DNA of 64,000 nt from Armigeres subalbatus (GCF_024139115.2 NC_085141.1:135655822-135719821), one strand, 5' to 3'; shown: positions 46,785 through 58,700, numbered from the stretch's first letter. The notes: generated from the sequence alone by a model not told the origin. Program-made: numbers and translations.

Positions 46785-46967
46785 TTCCAAATTCGCGAAG
46801 TCGAAGCAAAATTCTTCACACAAACAATGACAGTTCTTTATGGGTTTTTACAGTAGAGCAACAGAGAAGAGGAGATGGCGGCCATGTTTCACTTAAACTC
46901 TGACAGATACCAATGGGATTTCCCATAGGAGGGAAGAGCAGAATTTGCTTCGACTTCGCGAATTGGA
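46785..46967. mobile_element. Small inverted-repeat element, CGCGAAGTCGAAGC arms
   Basis: CCAAATTCGCGAAGTCGAAG and its inverted partner near 46940-46966 define about 30-bp arms. Target duplication not resolved. Confidence 0.65.
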
Positions 46968-47039
46968 GAAGAACGAAGGATGAAGGGAGAGGGAAGCCAA
47001 AAAGGAGGGAATAAGAATTAATTCCATAGTTATCAATTC

Positions 47040-47200
47040 TCACATGTCACTTTTTACTTCTCACTTATCACATCTCACTTCTCTTTTCCTATTTTTCATT
47101 TCTTACTTTTCAAGTCTCACTTCTTACTTCTTGTTTCTCACTTCTCACTTTCTCATTCACTGTAACTTCTCACATCACTATTTTCCATCACATGTATAGT
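47040..47200. repeat. ACTTCTC microsatellite
   Basis: Irregular CTTCTCACTT units, like the AG-rich block of the element at 43036 read on the other strand. Confidence 0.6.
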
Positions 47201-47325
47201 ATCGGAGCTGAACTCATCAAGATGGGCCCGGAAAAGCAGGCTGCTTGTCTGCACAAACTAACTGTCAGAATTCGGGATATGTCCAATCTTTTTTTCCGTA
47301 ATGCTAGGTAGACACTAAGACACTA

Positions 47326-47904
47326 GACTGGCCCAGCTTAGTATGGGGAGAAAAAATGTTGTCGAATTCCACGGCGCAACCCCTAGGATTATGTCTTTTG
47401 GTGAGAAAATCAATCTATCAAAATTTCAGCTCAATCGCTTCTTGCATAAGCTGGCGCAATTGATTTGAAGTTTGTATGGGGATTTCAGCCAAAATGTATA
47501 GGAAAATACACCTCAGTCACTCATTTGATCTGGAAATTGGATCTGATTGCTCAATTGAGCTCAGAATTGCAAAAACGGCAGTTGGTATGCTACAGAACAA
47601 TTGCACAGAGCATTGTATGATGATTAAAAGAACTTTTACTTAGCTTTCGGCTGATTTATTAGGAGCTAAATTGTGTATTTTTGCATTTATTGATCGAATC
47701 GTATCAGCCGAAAACTATATGAAAGTGAGATGTATTTTCCTATACATTTTGGCTGAAATCCCCATACAAAATTCAAATCAATTGCGCCAGCTTATGCAAC
47801 AAGCGATTGAGCTGAAATTTTGAGAGATTGATTTTCTCACCCAAATACACAATCGTGGGGGGTGCCCCGTAGAATTCGACAACTTGTTGTTTCCTGGGCC
47901 AGTC
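47326..47904. mobile_element. Foldback MITE, GACTGGCCCAG ends, TA TSD
   Basis: GACTGGCCCAG and CTGGGCCAGTC with TA on both sides. The long arms share ATTTTCCTATACATTTTGGC inverted. 579 bp, no coding frame. Confidence 0.8.
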
Positions 47905-47917
47905 TAGTAGACACCTT

Positions 47918-48350
47918 TAGGGGGGCTGGGGGTAATATGGACATGCTAAGGAATCGCGTCATTTTCACAAGGAAAACGTCATATTGGGGACCTAAACCAC
48001 TTACGTGAATCTTGAATAGAAGCACTACGATGGCTTGAAGTCAATTTAGTGGAAAACAATCGGATTTTGTGATTTTTTTTACTATGAAAATCAGGATGAA
48101 AAAATCTCATTTGAAAAGTATACGGGTGAAATGGACATAGTGTGTGGTTAAAACGGACATGTTAAGAAATTAAGCTTAAGGTGACTCGGGGAAGCACTAC
48201 ACACTGTGTTATTTTTCCTAATAATGGCTAATCTACATCACTGTTCTCTAACGAAAAATTTGTGGGATTCGTTACTAACTTTTGTTTCATAGAACATGCT
48301 GAGTAGGCGTAATCCAGCGTATATTACCCCCCTGGTATTACCTTTTGGTT
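47918..48350. mobile_element. Iteron element, GGGGGTAATATGGACATG ends
   Basis: GGGGGTAATATGGACATG on the left and TATTACCCCCCTGGTATTACC on the right are opposed. Variants GGGTGAAATGGACATAG and GGTTAAAACGGACATG occur inside. It resembles the elements at 8032, 55476 and 62652 in plan. The limits are approximate. Confidence 0.55.
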
Positions 48351-48494
48351 CAAGCCGAAACTGATTAGGGTCGTTCCTTTGAAGGTCGGTATAATAAGTT
48401 TTCGGAGGGTTTAAATACCTCACCTAAAAAGGCCTCACAATATCGTTGAGAAATATCTGAATGAAAAACGACTACTTTTTTTTTTCTCTATAGC

Positions 48495-49065
48495 AATGGA
48501 GTAGAAAGCATCTTCCGATTTTCGCGGTGTGAACGATGGATGGTTCTCCCAGCAGCTGTTGCAACTCGTGATTCATTCGTCTACGGTACATGGTCCGTCT
48601 TCCATCTGCACCCCGCCATAGATAGTAAGCAACATCTTTCTCTAGAAAACTCCAAGTGCGCGTTGATCCGCCACGAGCATTGTCCAGATCTCGTGCCTGT
48701 AGAGGACTACCGGTCTAATGAGCGTTTTGTAGATAGCCTGTTTGGTACGGCGGCGAACAAAAGATATTTTAGTTACTAGATAAAGATTGTCGCTTCGGTT
48801 CCTTTTGTTCTGCTGTCCGAAACATGTGTGGTACATACCTGTCAAATCGTATGGATTTTTCTTCTTTGACATTTAGCTCCCCTATCCTCGCCAGCAAAAG
48901 ATGTTCCGGACAGCGACGACAGCGACAATCTTTATCTAGTAACTAAAATATCTTTTCGGCGAACTCTATTCGAATGTTTTGCGGAGTCCAAAGTTGGTAC
49001 GATTTCCTGCGACGATGCGTTTCCTAAATTCTCTTCTGGTATCTTTATTGGAGGTCACCCAAGTA
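48495..49065 (-). pseudogene. RTE-like LINE ORF2 C-terminal part, split
   Basis: Minus reading gives EFRKRIVAGNRTNFGLRK, an interruption, then TKQAIYKTLIRPVVLYRHEIWTM, and toward 48500 words such as GGVQMEDGP. These are the standard stretches after a LINE reverse transcriptase. Stops and a frame change show it is dead. The interruption is a 198-bp MITE. Confidence 0.75.
48759..48956. mobile_element. 198-bp MITE with 8-bp TSD, inserted in LINE
   Basis: Ends AAAAGATATTTTAGTTACTAG and the exact reverse complement, flanked by the perfect 8-bp duplication CGGCGAAC at 48751-48758 and 48957-48964. The arms extend through GATAAAGATTGTCGC. The 8-bp duplication suggests a hAT- or P-type transposase, but the ends are unlike the other hAT-like families here. 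Confidence 0.88.
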
Positions 49066-49368
49066 TACGAATTGGCCCTCTCCCAAAAAAAATAATATTC
49101 TGCTCGCTTCACCCTTGTCGCTTGTTTGCGATATCTATACGGGGTGTTTATTTCCTGAGTGTGCATATTTTCGGGCCTTTAGGGGACCCCAAAACATGAA
49201 AAGTTACGGCTAAGTGAGCTATTCAAAAATCTATGTTTTAATTTTAGGTCAGCTTTATCAACCTCCATCTCATTAACAATCAATTGAAGAATCTGAGTCT
49301 ACCAGCTGATCTTTGCTTTTGAGCCTCTTTTCGTACGGCATTGGTGGCATCCATCATGTGTTTACAAA

Positions 49369-49525
49369 TCTCGCTTAACTTTTCAAAAGGACCTAAGTAA
49401 TATTTTTTTCATGATTTAATTTGAGTATTGCAATCAAAAGCTTTCATGTTGTTCTGTTGATTGCGCTATTCAAACTAATTCATGAAGAAAATGTTACTTA
49501 GGACCTTTTGAAAAGTTAAGCGAGA
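49369..49525. mobile_element. Palindromic MITE P1, copy 3
   Basis: TCTCGCTTAAC...GTTAAGCGAGA, 157 bp, hairpin with the family loop inverted relative to copy 2. Confidence 0.88.
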
Positions 49526-49727
49526 AATGATCCCACCACGTACAGAGCGCGAACGCCCACACGCCTTAGGTTGGATTGTTTGTATAATAACTGTACTTAA
49601 AAGCACTTCTATCAAAATAAGTTCAAAGAAGCTTGAATAGCTGAGACTTAGATTATACGATTGATAGTTAATGAGATAGAGATTGATAACAAAATTCAAA
49701 AAAAGTTTTGTTAAAAATAAGTTTTTG

Positions 49728-50226
49728 CAAGGGGCAACTAACTCTAAACTTTCGAACGTATCCAAAAATACTAACAAATACTAGCGAAAAACTACGTCGT
49801 ATCTACGGTAAATTGATCGAAGAGCCCTGGTTGCATGAAAATCAACGCCACCCAGTCGATACAGTACACCCAGTTTTAAGCAACACATGATTTCAGTCAT
49901 CTTTTAATTATTAAAAAATCACTGAACAATTATTTCTATTACTATTACTTTTTAAGCAATTTTTGGGGCCCACGTTTTAGTTTGATGGTATTAGAAACAT
50001 AAAATGCGGTTTGAAAGTTATCTAGAATCCGTGGAAGATAGAAATCATGTGTTTCCTATACGGGGGAGCACTGTGTTTCATCAACTAACTGACAAACGCC
50101 ATAACAACCGAACTAGCAACCGTTTCATTGTTTGACGAAAATCATGGATACTAGAAATATCACGAAATACTATTGCGAGACAATGAGTGATATTATCGCA
50201 AAGTTTAGAGTTACTTGCCCTTTGAG
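49728..50226. mobile_element. Inverted-repeat element, AAGGGGCAACTAACTC ends
   Basis: CAAGGGGCAACTAACTCTAA near 49729 and TTAGAGTTACTTGCCCTTTG near 50208 are imperfect inverted ends. No coding frame. Confidence 0.6.
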
Positions 50227-50547
50227 TTTTTGACTATAATCTTCTTTTTCTATTCTTCTTCTTCTTCTTTTCTGTATAATAAAAAATGAAATGGTTTGTG
50301 TTCGTATCCGCATAACTCGAAAACGGCTGGATGGATATTCTTCATTCATTCAGCAGATATGTTCGTTACAGTTTCCGACGGGTTTATATGATATTTCCTC
50401 TTGTAAAAATCACGAGTAAAGATGAGTAAATGGTGATAACTGAAATTAAGATTTGTATAGAAATTTCGCTTGAGCAGTTCAGAACGCGCATTTTCGCCTA
50501 ATTAAGTGGGATGTTTTCACTTGTCATAAAACGAGTTAGTGCAAAAC

Positions 50548-50645
50548 AATTTATTCCACTTAAAGCTGACAGTTGAGGTCGAAATACGTAACTCTAAAAA
50601 TTACAACGTGGTGGAATATAAAATAGTAGTGAACTCGTCTCAAGA
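50548..50645. mobile_element. Fragment of the TTAATTCCACCA MITE family
   Basis: TTGAGGTCGAAATACGTA and GTGGTGGAATATAAA followed by CTCGTCTCAAGAC match the right half of the element at 14816-15057. Confidence 0.5.
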
Positions 50646-50659
50646 CTGATCCAAGCTCG

Positions 50660-51845
50660 ATGAAATGCGTTTTTACCTGTCAGACCTTATTGCAGTGAAA
50701 TTTGTTATCCAATGCCCTTGCCTTACATGCAAGAATCAATAAAATCGTAAGTGACTACTTCGATCAATATTAAAAAAATGATAAAACTGATTAATAAATA
50801 AACTGTCGAAATCCATCTGATTTAGGTTTATTTAAAGATGAACTTATATTTATGAAAAAAAATCAAAATTCTCTAATCTCAATGAGCTCGTTCGTGTTCC
50901 CTGTGTCCAATGATTTTTTCTAACATATCGCGTAAACGAACATGCATGATAAACTAGACTTTGGCCAGTTTTTTTATATTTGTTCTGCCGAAAGAAATAC
51001 TATCCGCAGAGGTCCAAAGTTGCAGCCATCAATGTAAGATTTCTCGGAGTAAAAGTTTGGGCGTTAGTACATCGTTGCGGCTGCATCCATAGCTTCCCGG
51101 GGTTCAGAAACCTCAAACCGTATTAAAAGTGACTATGTGCGTCCATGCATCTGATACCATCTGACCTACAACAAAAAAAAATTCTTCAAGGATGCGCGAT
51201 GGTGTAGATAAACAATGTACTTATCAGATTACTGATGATAGATTTCTTGAAGTATCTTGTATTTCTCGTGGATGGACAATCTGTAAACACAATTTTTCAA
51301 AACTAGTTCTGCTATTGCATTTACCTTCAAACAATTTGGCGTATTAAAACCCAAGTATCAAAGCGAGCCTTCGGAATAAGAAGTCTAATTGCACACACTT
51401 CCTTCTACTATTATAATAAAATTTATCATTAGATTTCGAATGTATTTTTAAATTTTTGTTTCTACTCAGTGGATGCTTACAAAGAAACCAAAATAGGAGT
51501 TCCAGTTTACATATTTGAGCATTGGACATATTTGGGCACCGACATTGATCAAAAACCAGAATTTCATTTAACACATTATCGAACATTATATGTTTTTCAT
51601 TTTGGTACAATACCATACTATACGAATCGTAAACTCATTTTAAAATGGATTTTAAAGTGGTATACTTTTTCGTGACTTTACGCATTGAAAAACCTGTTTT
51701 TAGAAACGAATCGTATTTTCCGTAGTCTATGTATGTGAAAAGGGTCTCCGAGCCTTCTGTAAATACTTCGTTTTTGAAGTGAACGATTGCAATCAAAATT
51801 TCAGCTCGAAATTTTTTTTCATCACTTTCCTGAAACGCTGCTAAA
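50660..51845. other. Intronic, nothing recognised
   Basis: AT-rich. The open frames on both strands near 51344-51675 overlap each other and have no recognisable feature. Confidence 0.5.
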
Positions 51846-51852
51846 TTCGGTT

Positions 51853-52873
51853 GTGGGCACCTTTATTAGTTCGGTTATGAACCCCCTCTTTTTATTGACA
51901 AATCGTCCAATACCACTGAGTGAGGTTATAAACAAACGAATCAACAAACTTATTTTAATGCCGTTTCAATACATTTTCTTCGAATTGTTTACTCATAGTT
52001 TATTAAAATAATATTTTTTTTGTTTTTTTGGTTTATCTAACGATTTTATATGGATTTTTTGGAACTAAGCATTGATCGATTTACACACAACAAGTTGCAT
52101 TCGACGAGGAATTCAGTGTTATTGTTGCCATTGGAAATTTGACATTTTAGACATTGCCTTCTGAGGTTGTTGGCAAATTATTGTTTATTTTCATAGGAAT
52201 CCCTCATTGAGCAGAAAAACGCGAAATTTCAAAGATATGTTTTTTTGCCTGCGGTGTATATAAATGAATGCAATATATGTAGATTGATGGAAAAAATTAA
52301 ATCTAACTACCTGAAGTGCTATTTTGGACCTTTCTTAAGTGATTGTTTTTGTTACCTTCTTCAATGCATAATAAAGGCATCATCACTGCTAGGTGGATGA
52401 ATCTACACGGAAGAAATAAACTACCCAATAGCGAGTTTAATTCACCCAACCTCGAACATCCGTACGGGAAGCCAAAATTGAGTAAGTAGGGTCGAAGTAG
52501 TTTGCCTTTACTCCCATGTTAAAAAAGTACCCAACGGAAAATTTATTGACCCAAATTTAAGTTTAATTCACTCAATTTCGACCTCAGGTAATAAAACTCA
52601 ACATTGGCTTCCCGTATTGAACTGGCGTCGTTGGATTGTTTGGCTCTTTTGTTTTTGACAAAAAAAGAAAGAGTGGATGAAAGCGAAGAGAAAAAACAAC
52701 TCAAAAGTAAGTTTAAAAGTACTCAATTTTGGGTACTTTTTTTCTTCCGTGTAGGTTTATTATTGTTTCATGACAATTAAAACTAATAAAATACTATTTT
52801 TCTTTGAAACTGGGTGGATTTCATTCGTTATTCTTCATTATTAACCGGATTTTCAAGGGTGCCCACAACCGAA
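51853..52873. mobile_element. Inverted-repeat element, TTCGGTTGTGGGCACC ends
   Basis: TTCGGTTGTGGGCACC at about 51847-51862 and GGTGCCCACAACCGAA at about 52859-52875 are exact inverted repeats 1 kb apart. It contains the word CAACAAGTTGCATTCGAC and the MITE at 52406. No transposase. Confidence 0.6.
52406..52751. mobile_element. MITE, CACGGAAGAAA ends, TA TSD
   Basis: CACGGAAGAAATAAACTACCC and GGGTACTTTTTTTCTTCCGTG are inverted ends with TA at 52404-52405 and 52752-52753. TTTAATTCACYCAA words recur inside. Confidence 0.75.
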
Positions 52874-53484
52874 CCACAAAACTGAAATGTCCAAAAATGC
52901 CGAATTTGCGAAATTGTCAATAAAATGTTTCAAATCGACGAAATCAAACTAATTTCTTCCCTAGTAGTAAGGTTGTACGTCTAGCTTTCCATTGGTATAA
53001 AAATGTAGACATAATACCAACTAGAACCAAAGTTATGGACAAAATTCAAAAGGGTGCATCAAGCAAGAGATCCTAGCGTTTTCTTGATGTCCTCTGAGCT
53101 TGGACAATGAGCAATGCCTCGCCATCACACTTGAAGTCCACCATACAACACATTTTTAAAATTCGGCCCCTGGAATGGCTTATTGACAAAATATTTAATG
53201 CTAATGAAACGAGATGAATGGAATGAACAAAAAGTCCAAAAAGTATCGAAAAAGTCCTTGTGAATAAAATCGATTACGAATTACTTTTTTGAATACAAAT
53301 CATACTCGTAATTAAAAGTACCAAACCAACTAATGAAACAATTGATTGTATTCAATGTCATCCTAATTCTCGTTCCCAATGTCATTGCAACTCAAAAAAT
53401 ATTGCAATACTAGGCTAGTTCTTCCCAAAGCAAACTATTCGCCTCGTACCAAATGAACTAATATCATTTCGAAATCTATTCCAG

Positions 53485-53627
53485 CCCCCCCATATCATCA
53501 AGGACAGGAGGAAGGGAATGGAGCTTTCAATGGTCAGCCGTACGATGTAGCTTCGAATCACGGCCGATACTCGGGTCCTTCTAGCTACGATGTAGACATC
53601 ACTCACAATGGATATCAGAAGAAGTGA
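53485..53627 (+). CDS. Secreted Pro/Val/Ala-rich protein, exon 2
   Basis: Starts right after the CTATTCCAG acceptor, completes the split codon of exon 1 and encodes 47 further residues to TGA at 53625-53627. The tail is hydrophilic, rich in Gly, Asn, Ser and Tyr (PPYHQGQEEGNGAFNG ... YDVDITHNGYQKK). It keeps the low-complexity, extracellular look of exon 1 and ends in two lysines. With exon 1 the protein is 366 residues. The phase match, the acceptor quality and the composition support the joining; no transcript evidence is available to me. Confidence 0.75.
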
Positions 53628-53728
53628 AGGACCTACCCTTCATAATCCTAGGATCGGTGAACGCTGTCCAATTGCCATTATCATGCTTGTTAATAGTTTT
53701 GCATTTTTAATGTGACTAGGTTAAAACA

Positions 53729-53734
53729 ATTAAA
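53729..53734 (+). terminator. Polyadenylation signal ATTAAA
   Basis: ATTAAA about 100 bases after the stop codon of exon 2, in an AT-rich 3' region. Likely but not unique. Confidence 0.45.
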
Positions 53735-53739
53735 ACTAT

Positions 53740-55470
53740 TTATTACTTTGCCAAGATTGTATTATTGTATGCATGCGATGGAAGGAAAGAATATCCAAAG
53801 ACCTCAATGTCATTCAAGTGATAGCTTGTAAGCAAATTAAACGTAAAAATGCAAAATGTATGTCTGTTGTGCCGGAAGCAATTCCCTTAAAAACCATTCA
53901 CCTATGTCTTACAAATGTTATAAACTGTCGAACACTTTTAAATGTCCCAATGTTTCCTAATCCCCAATCGTAACGGAACTAATTGACCATTCTCGAACCA
54001 TACCCACCCTTGCTCACGCAATATAAGCTCGTCCAACCATTCCGAGCATCGACAAATGTGTACATACGACAAATCATTCCACATTATTTCATAATTGAAC
54101 GTGCTTCTCGGTTGCCTTGAAAAGTATGGTATGTACCACCAAAGAAAGTGAATTGATAACGTAATAATCCATACCTTTCAACGATAATGGGACGTGACAA
54201 CGAACATCTACCGACCATACCGGAATGCCGAAAATTGCATAGATAATATGCCGTCGACCATAAATATAATTTTCGATTAGTAATCGAAGCATGATCGTTA
54301 AAATGCTAATCAATGCAAGCCGGAGGGGTGGGTTGGATTCAATATGGTGTAAAGAAGGTGAGGCGATCATTCGGTGTATTACACAGCCATTTGGAAGTAG
54401 TAGTGCGTCGTTTCTTCGCGTCTTAGCAACCTTTAGAAGTACATGACGACGGCTGACGTCACAGAGTTTGTTAGAAAATTTTCTTCGATTTCCCCTCCTA
54501 GCGTCACACAGCGCACCATCGTTTCAAGGGGCAACCAGTACTTTGTTATCCAAACAATAACATGCAAAAATATTTCGCGGCGAGGCGAGTTCATTATGGA
54601 TTCCTCCAGGAATCCCGCAAGGATTCCATACATATTTTAAATAACGTTTGATCTTATTTATTACAGATGACTGAGGATATCGATGATATTAAACATTTTG
54701 TTATTTACTTTGTGGCTCAGAAGGCAGAACATCTGTGATAGTGTGGAATTTGTTATTATTGTAAAGTGTTGAAAGCCGTATGCCTCGTGGATGATGGCAG
54801 ATGGGCGGGTACAGAATTCTTTGTAATTTGAGCTGCGACTTGTTATAATTTGAAGAGGATTATTATTTGCTGATGCTGTTCTCATTTTGCTTATAGAAAA
54901 ATATTTCCATCATTTTGCGGGCCGCAAAAAAACCGTCAAAACAGGTTTTCTCGAACATGGCTCATAAAGGCTCATGGGAGAATGGAACGATGTGACGTCA
55001 CATACCTTCCCCTCAAACTTTGTTTATTTTTTTAGCTTACTAATACCACCAAGTATGGACTTCCTCCACACCTTCTTTTTATCATATTGGGTTGGATTTA
55101 GGAAGCATGATGGATTCGCTTGCTCACGATATGCTTTAATGTAGCATGGATGGCTGTAAACGGCGACCGTTTGATATGTGATCAAGATTGTTACTATTGA
55201 AACTTGATTGAAATGTTGTTTGCAACTTGGTTGTGAATGTTGCCTAAAAACTGGCACGACTTGATTCAAACGATATGAACGAGATTATCGGTTCTTCTAA
55301 ACGAATCGTTGAACAATAATAAAAGAACTTTTGTTTGAAACTAGGACACACATATTTTAACTAATTTAGTTAAACTCACATAGAGATTCCACAAATGACA
55401 ACAATATTACAACAAACTTACAAAATCATCGGGGGGTGACAATGGGACAAATAGAATGGGTCCCTGTTTC
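53740..55470. other. No gene recognised
   Basis: No repeat pair or coding frame with recognisable content. A CRE-like TGACGTCA core lies near 54456 and TGTGACGTCACA near 54991; their use is unknown. Confidence 0.45.
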
Positions 55471-55475
55471 AACTA

Positions 55476-56844
55476 AGGTACCCCGGGGCAAGTGGGACCT
55501 TAAAAAACGCTAGTTCAGAAAAAATGTTAACGCATTCTTAGAAAACAGGGTATTTCAGGACATTAACCACGGATACGTCATCATATGCTTCCGTTGTTGA
55601 AGTGTGGACTTGTTGTAAGCCATTTATTCAGTTACAAAAAATATTGGTAGTGACAGAAATAAATTTACCTGTGGGACCCACTTACCCCTTCAAACGGGGC
55701 AAGTGGGACCTATTCTGCTTTATACTGTCGAACGAAACTAATTTGAAGAATGTAGATATAATGTTCATGTAATTTCTGAGTTATAGTATTTCATATCATG
55801 GATGGAGATTTATTGCTTGACAGACTTTTGTTTTTGCAAAAAAAAGGGATAACAATGTTAGCAGATATAAAAACAAGACAACACCCGGTTCACTGTTTAA
55901 CTGACTGTTGCCTGGCTTCTATTAGCTTACTTTCTTAACAAATGTGTCAGATGGAAAGTATAAACAAATCTTTGTTCACTTTTCGAATGAATGTTTCTCT
56001 GTTTGGAACACAAATTAGTACATAAATTAGAACTTCAAAAGGAACGTTTTTATTCAGGCGATGCGCAGTGTTTTAAATATGTAATAGAACGAAATGGCCA
56101 ATTTATGTCTTAAGCACTTTATTTAAGTAAAAATCTTTGAATCTGATGCGAAGTTCAAAAATAACAAAACACAAGACAAAACCTGCTGATCTGTTGTAGA
56201 AAAAATAGATTATTTGCACTGTAAACGGAAAATTTCGTATAGTCATTGCGTTTTCCTAATTTTCAGAAAGTACACATACACATTTGGTAAATCAACTGTA
56301 CACTACTTCTACAACGGAATCAACGATATCAACTGCAGTTGATTCAAATCCATATGATATATGAGTGTCCTAATTATGTTTCACTAGACAACAATCTAAA
56401 AATAGGTTAAATGGCTCTATCGAAAATGTTGTTCAAATATGTCCCACTTGCCCCATGTATGTTTAAACTCAAGGGCAAATGAAAATTGCAGATTTGGGCT
56501 TTAATCAAAACTTTTAAATCGTTTTCGATGTCACACAATTATTTAATTGCTCAAAATATTCACTTTCCACATCAATGATGAATTTATGAATGACTATTTT
56601 GTTGTAAATCCATTGGATTAAAATAAAAGTAAAAGATTTTGCCGGTAGTTCAAAGTCATGATTGAACAATACCATTAGTATGGTGCCGTAAATGTTTTTG
56701 ATTCCAAATATTTTTGTGTCAGGTGAATTCGTTGATAGTTCTGCTTCATCTTTCTAGAACATTGTTATCATTAAAAACGTTCACCGATTAATCGGCAGCC
56801 ATAGTACCCACTTATCCCGTATTTTCACTTGCCCCGGGGTACCT
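55476..56844. mobile_element. TA-flanked element with GGGGCAAGTGGGACC iterons
   Basis: Ends AGGTACCCCGGGGCAAGTG and CACTTGCCCCGGGGTACCT are perfect inverted repeats of 19 bases, with TA at 55474-55475 and 56845-56846. The unit GGGGCAAGTGGGACC is repeated near 55695 and, inverted, near 56438; GTGGGACCCACTTACCCC is at 55673. 1369 bp, no transposase frame. Confidence 0.82.
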
Positions 56845-56849
56845 TACTT

Positions 56850-57465
56850 AAAATGCTTGTAGAGTAAATTGAATGTATCTGAGGGCAACAAAACAAAATT
56901 ATTGTTTTCTGTCACATGTTGATAATATATCTAACGATTTTGCGCAGCGACTTTGTCATACTAAAAAAAAATCCACGAAATCCCGCGAATCTCCTTTCAT
57001 TTGAACAAAGTCGGTGAACAAGGTTCTCGAATTATGACGCTGCTTCTAGGCTGAGTCGCACTTTGTTTTGACACGATCATTCCGAAATGCTGGTGGATTG
57101 AATCAATATATAATCAATAATCAATATTCGAGCATCGCCTAACAATATACCCTTTGTCATCAACAGAGTTTGTTACTGACAAACGAACCTAGCAACAAAC
57201 CTTTATCAGAACCCGAACACAATATGACAAGAAATGGCAAATAAGCCTTGCATGCTCTGATATTCCAAAGAATACGATGCTTTTTTGTAATTGGAGTTAG
57301 ATTCTCAATTATTTTTATAAAAGCAGTATCTACGATAGCATAAAATCGAATTTTCTGTAGAGGTAATGCAAAATAACGGGATGAAAAGTTAGCAATAAGA
57401 TTGTCTTCTTTTTTTGTTGCTGACAAATAATTTCTGATCTTTGTCATTATTATCTCCGATAGAAA
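56850..57465. other. No gene recognised
   Basis: AT-rich spacer without supportable features. Confidence 0.5.
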
Positions 57466-57469
57466 CAAA

Positions 57470-58375
57470 GCTCTGTCGTTGGTTCTGTTTTTCGCGGCAA
57501 AACATACTTTTGCATATAAACGATAAAGACGGATCCATAAAAAACTGGAAAAGGATCCATAAATAACATCTGAATGCTCCTTAAAATGCTACCATAAATC
57601 CATAAAATAGTTAATGAGATTCCATAAAGAATAATTTTTCGATCCATAACTAAGCTAAAATTTAGCAATTAATTGGAAAATATGTTCCATTAACATGGTC
57701 AAGAAAAACAATACAATTCTTGCTATTTTCCCATGAAAATATGACAAATGATCCATAAAAAACTATATTTTGATCCATAAAACTTCAAATAAAATCAAAT
57801 TTGCGCATTTTTTTTATCGTGATGATGATCCATAATTTCAGTAATATGATCCATAATTTTAGTCATATGATCCATAATACTGGCCATTTGATCCATAACT
57901 TTGTTCAAATGATCCATAGTTTTGGTGATATGATCCATAAATTTTGATAAATGATCCATAGATTTTATAAAATGTGTGGATAAATTAATATAGTTTCATT
58001 GGCCTTCTTTCCAAGCATTATGGATCACATTATCAAAATTATGGATCACATGACCAAAATTATGGATCATATGGCTGAAATTATGGATCATCATCAGGAT
58101 ATCAATTGCGCAAATTTGAAATTTTATGGATCAATATATAGTTTTCATGGATCATTTTTCAAAGTTTTATGGATCATAAAAATATTCTTTATGGAATCTC
58201 TCGAACTATTTTATGGATTTATGGTAGCGTTATATGGAACATTCAGATGTTATTTATGGATCGTTTTTCATTCTTTTATGGATCGTTTTTCCACATTGAA
58301 CGGTGCAAAGTAAGGGCTGCCGTTTTTCGCTTGTTTCGCATGCGTATTTCAGAAAAAATGATTCTCTGCAGAAGA
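57470..58375. repeat. Foldback of GATCCATAA iterons with 21-bp period
   Basis: GATCCATAA-type units point one way in the left half and are inverted (TTATGGATC) in the right half. The GATC cores lie at 57827, 57848, 57869, 57890, 57911, 57932 and 57953, exactly 21 bases apart, and at 58023, 58044, 58065 and 58086 on the other side. Outer units are less regular. The frame of 104 residues at 57999 is a translation of the repeat. Confidence 0.88.
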
Positions 58376-58479
58376 GTATATTCTAATTAGACTTTTTGAT
58401 TGCCAATATCACAATGCAGTAAATTTGATCACTTTTTTTTCGATATTTTATAGACCTGATCTTTTCTACTACACTTAAG

Positions 58480-58700
58480 ATTAAGGATTAGGGGGTCATA
58501 TTATCATGCTTCAAGGACTGAACTTGACAATAGCTTAGCTTAGACTGACTGTACATATCAATGGTTGCTACTCCGTGATTGATCAGAACTGGTGCGAATA
58601 GTGGTTGGGGTTTACCATTTATTCTCGAAGTGCACGTTTCAGCAGCTCTCAAATGTTGATCAATAACGGCACCGGCCAAGTCCTTACAGTCAGTTGGGGA
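58480..58700. repeat. Dispersed repeat, TTAGACTGACTGTACATATCA
   Basis: CAAGGACTGAACTTGACAAT recurs near 59996 in slightly different form. From memory, this block is widespread in Aedes genomes, possibly a LINE 3' region. No coding frame. Confidence 0.4.

Larger units (their letters stand above)
38865..53484 (+). other. Predicted 14.6-kb phase-1 intron
   Basis: GTAAGT donor at 38865. The acceptor is CTATTCCAG ending at 53484, with a branch-like CTAAT near 53457. It is filled with mobile elements, listed separately, and no competing coding exon was found. Joining the flanks keeps one open frame to a natural stop. Confidence 0.72.

Noticed and set aside
57827..58090. CRISPR-like array (regular direct repeats)
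   Set aside because: Units are too short, spacers are AT-rich and alike, the orientation reverses in the middle, and the genome is eukaryotic.
57999..58313. 104-residue frame with repeated Met-Asp-His
   Set aside because: It is the GATCCATAA iteron read in one frame.
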